Assembly: GCA_002730485.1 (NCBI GenBank)
Contig: PCAH01000164.1
Span: forward strand, 1 to 8,717
Direction of reading: 5' to 3'
Source: Dehalococcoidia bacterium
GTDB lineage: Bacteria; Chloroflexota; Dehalococcoidia; UBA3495
DNA length: 8,717 bases
Below are positions 6,928 to 8,717 of the stretch, in pieces. Under the pieces are notes generated by a model that was not told the DNA's origin, did no database searches, and saw nothing but the letters and a program-made list of their open reading frames with translations. Numbering within the stretch: the stretch's first letter is position 1; each line of letters starts with the position of its first letter. The position numbers and the translations under genes were made by a program.

Positions 6928-8023
6928 TATCGATTACACCATCAAGAACGTTGATGAGATCCCGAGTCCTGCACTCGTCGTCTATCGAGACATCGTCGAG
7001 CGAAACATCAGGACAATCGGCGGTCTTCTCGACGGTTATGACCGTCTGCGCCCACACATCAAGACGCACAAGATGAAACAGGTCACCAGGATGGAGATGG
7101 CTGCCGGAATCACGAAGTTCAAATGCGCGACTCCCAAGGAAGCTGCGCTGCTGGCCGCAAACGGAGCGGAGGATGTGATGATCGCCTACCCTCCCGTTGG
7201 ACCCCAGATCAAGCGAGTCGTCGATCTGGCCAGAATATATCCCGCGGTCACGCTTCGGGTGATTGCGGACGACGAGCCCAGTATCCGAAAGCTGGCGGCA
7301 GAGTGTGTCGAGGCAGACGTCACCATCGGCGTGGCGATTGATCTGAACACCGGCATGAACCGGACGGGCGCCCCTCCCAGTGAACCAAGTGTCGCTCTGG
7401 CCAAACTGATCGATAGCCTCGACGGAGTGACCTTCGATGGTCTGCACTCGTATGACGGCCACATCGGGGGGAATGGTGAGTCACGTCAGACAAGAGCGAG
7501 AGAAGCCGTGCAGCTTGCCGTGGATACTAGGCGGCAGATCGAGGAAGCAGGAATTGAGGTGTCTCTGGTCGTTTCATCAGGCTCGAGGGGCTTCGATGCC
7601 ACCAACCAGGTCGACGGTGTTACGGAAGTGTCACCCGGAACCTGGATCTTCTGGGACTCGGGGTATGGCGAAAGCCTGCCCTTCCCATTCGATTGGGCGG
7701 CGCTCGTCGTCTCACGGGTCATCAGCACACCCGCCGACGACCTGATCACGCTTGATGCCGGCAACAAGGGGATCAACCCGGACGTTCCCGTTCCGCATTT
7801 CCGGGCTCTGAACCTTGACGGGGAGCTCGAGTTTCTCGTCAGGAACGAGGAACACCAACTGATCCGCCTGGAACCGAGTGTGAAGCGACCAAACGTCGGC
7901 GACGTCATCTACCTGGTTCCCAAACACGTCTGTTCGACGGTGAACCTGTATGACGAGGCCTACGTTATCGACGGAGAGGGCAACTGGGCAGAAACCTGGT
8001 CGATCGACGCGCGAGGTCATTAA
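6917..8023 (+). CDS. D-threonine aldolase/D-serine dehydratase-like PLP enzyme (fold type III, alanine racemase N-terminal family)
   Basis: A PLP- and probably metal-dependent enzyme acting on D-3-hydroxy amino acids: either retro-aldol cleavage of D-threonine-like substrates to glycine plus aldehyde, or dehydration of D-serine. It has 368 residues. The PLP lysine is K49 in RPHIKTHK (46-53). The TIM-barrel domain continues to about 265 (GLHSYDGH at 175-182, GSRGF at 222-226). The C-terminal beta domain carries the metal pair H337 and C339 in PKHVCSTVNL, typical of this family. D-threonine aldolase and D-serine dehydratase cannot be separated by eye. ATG 6917 lies inside the end of engB in another frame (ATGTCATCTGA shares the stop), so translational coupling is likely. 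An upstream in-frame extension from 6761 is only engB read out of frame. A class V aminotransferase gene follows after 26 bases. Confidence 0.9.
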   Translation: MSSDIDYTIKNVDEIPSPALVVYRDIVERNIRTIGGLLDGYDRLRPHIKTHKMKQVTRMEMAAGITKFKCATPKEAALLAANGAEDVMIAYPPVGPQIKRVVDLARIYPAVTLRVIADDEPSIRKLAAECVEADVTIGVAIDLNTGMNRTGAPPSEPSVALAKLIDSLDGVTFDGLHSYDGHIGGNGESRQTRAREAVQLAVDTRRQIEEAGIEVSLVVSSGSRGFDATNQVDGVTEVSPGTWIFWDSGYGESLPFPFDWAALVVSRVISTPADDLITLDAGNKGINPDVPVPHFRALNLDGELEFLVRNEEHQLIRLEPSVKRPNVGDVIYLVPKHVCSTVNLYDEAYVIDGEGNWAETWSIDARGH

Positions 8024-8037
8024 ACATATCACCTGTC

Positions 8038-8040
8038 AGG
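8038..8040 (+). promoter_or_regulatory. Weak ribosome binding site before the aminotransferase TTG start
   Basis: AGG (within CAGGT) lies nine bases before TTG 8050. It is weak, but it is the only candidate in the 26-base gap, and the conserved N-terminus begins right after the TTG. Confidence 0.4.
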
Positions 8041-8049
8041 TCACCAAGC

Positions 8050-8717
8050 TTGAAGCAGCGTCTCTATATACCCGGGCCGACACCGATCCCCGATCAAGTC
8101 CAGGACGCGATGACGGGTCCGATCGTCTATCACCGCGGACCCGAGTTTTCGGAGTTGTTGACCGGAGTCGTGGAAGACACGAAGAAGCTCTTTCCGACGC
8201 CTGATGAACTGTTCCTCCTGTCGTCCTCCGGAACCGGGGCGATGGAGGCAGCGGTCGTCAACACGCTCTCGCCGGGTGACCGAGTCGTCGTTGCGCAGGC
8301 AGGGAACTTCGGTGCCCGCTGGAAGGACATCTGCGGCACCTATGGGATCAAGGTCTTGACCGTTGACGGTGAGTGGGGCACTGAGATTGATCCGAACCGG
8401 GTCGCAGCGAAACTGAAAAAGGATCCGTGCATCAAGGCCGTACTGACGACGCAGAGTGAAACGTCGACCGGTGTACTCCATGATATCGCGGCCATCGGCA
8501 AGATCGTGTCCGAACACGAAGCGCTCCTGATCGTCGACGGAATCTCCAGCGTTTGTGCGCACCGGTTGGACACATCGGCTCACGGCGTTGACATCGCTGT
8601 GACCGGGTCTCAGAAGGGCCTGGGCCTACCGCCCGGTTTGGCGGCGATCACGTTCAGTGAGCGTGCGCGTGCGGCATCTGAATCGGCAGACTGCTCACGG
8701 TTCTACCTGGATCTGAA
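8050..8717 (+). CDS. Class V aminotransferase, alanine/serine-glyoxylate type (3' end beyond window)
   Basis: A PLP-dependent fold type I enzyme that moves an amino group from alanine or serine, typically to glyoxylate or another 2-oxo acid. The first 222 residues are present; the family is usually about 360-390, so the C-terminal domain lies outside the window. I start at TTG 8050 because the family N-terminus YIPGPTPIP (6-14) follows at once and no ATG or GTG precedes it in frame. Recognisable parts are YHRGPEF (27-33), the cofactor phosphate-binding region SSSGTGAMEAA (58-68), QSETSTGVLHD (135-145), D164 in LIVDGISS (pairs with the PLP ring nitrogen), and the Schiff-base lysine K189 in TGSQKGLGLPPG. 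Relatives often sit beside serA in serine/glycine metabolism, which cannot be checked here. It follows the D-amino-acid enzyme and is probably in the same transcript. Confidence 0.92.
   Translation, partial: MKQRLYIPGPTPIPDQVQDAMTGPIVYHRGPEFSELLTGVVEDTKKLFPTPDELFLLSSSGTGAMEAAVVNTLSPGDRVVVAQAGNFGARWKDICGTYGIKVLTVDGEWGTEIDPNRVAAKLKKDPCIKAVLTTQSETSTGVLHDIAAIGKIVSEHEALLIVDGISSVCAHRLDTSAHGVDIAVTGSQKGLGLPPGLAAITFSERARAASESADCSRFYLDL

Noticed and set aside
1..8717. CRISPR array, tRNA/rRNA genes, insertion sequences, phage or toxin-antitoxin genes
   Set aside because: I saw no regularly spaced repeats, no tRNA-like cloverleaf, no transposase motifs and no phage-like proteins on either strand.

Overview
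The window reads as chromosomal DNA of a free-living, moderately GC-rich (I estimate high 50s %) bacterium. Its core is a protein quality-control cluster on the + strand: trigger factor, ClpP, ClpX and the ribosome-assembly GTPase EngB. I cannot name the phylum from sequence alone. The combination of a mandelate-racemase/enolase enzyme, a DUF6785-like membrane protein and a D-threonine-aldolase-like enzyme is one I associate with environmental lineages such as Latescibacterota, Poribacteria or Planctomycetes-like groups. That is a weak inference.

Left third (1-2738), read on the minus strand. It holds the decayed remains of a large multi-pass membrane protein (2738 to 1447) with one in-frame stop and at least three frame changes. 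Next comes an intact mandelate racemase/muconate-lactonizing family gene (1324 to 233). Last is an open frame with no usable start codon (205 to the window edge) that reads like protein and carries a CX3CX2C cysteine motif. This part looks like an accessory carbohydrate-acid module that is partly degrading.

The divergent intergenic region (2739-2979) carries a good sigma70-type promoter, a leader with a symmetric hairpin, and a strong Shine-Dalgarno site for tig.

Right two thirds (2980-8717), all + strand: tig, clpP, clpX (TTG start), two tandem hairpins, engB, a fold-type III PLP enzyme of the D-threonine aldolase/D-serine dehydratase family whose start overlaps the end of engB by 11 bp, and the first 222 residues of a class V aminotransferase (TTG start) cut by the window edge. 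Trigger factor folds nascent chains, ClpXP degrades tagged or misfolded proteins, and EngB serves large-subunit assembly. The last two genes are amino-acid enzymes that could both feed glycine/glyoxylate chemistry. They appear to be transcribed with, or translationally coupled to, engB.

I found no RNA genes, insertion sequences, CRISPR arrays or phage genes. I do not see a clearly new biological system. The most notable items are the pattern of decay in the membrane-protein gene, the start-less cysteine-motif frame at the left edge, the histidine-rich loop in trigger factor, and the coupling of engB to D-amino-acid metabolism.
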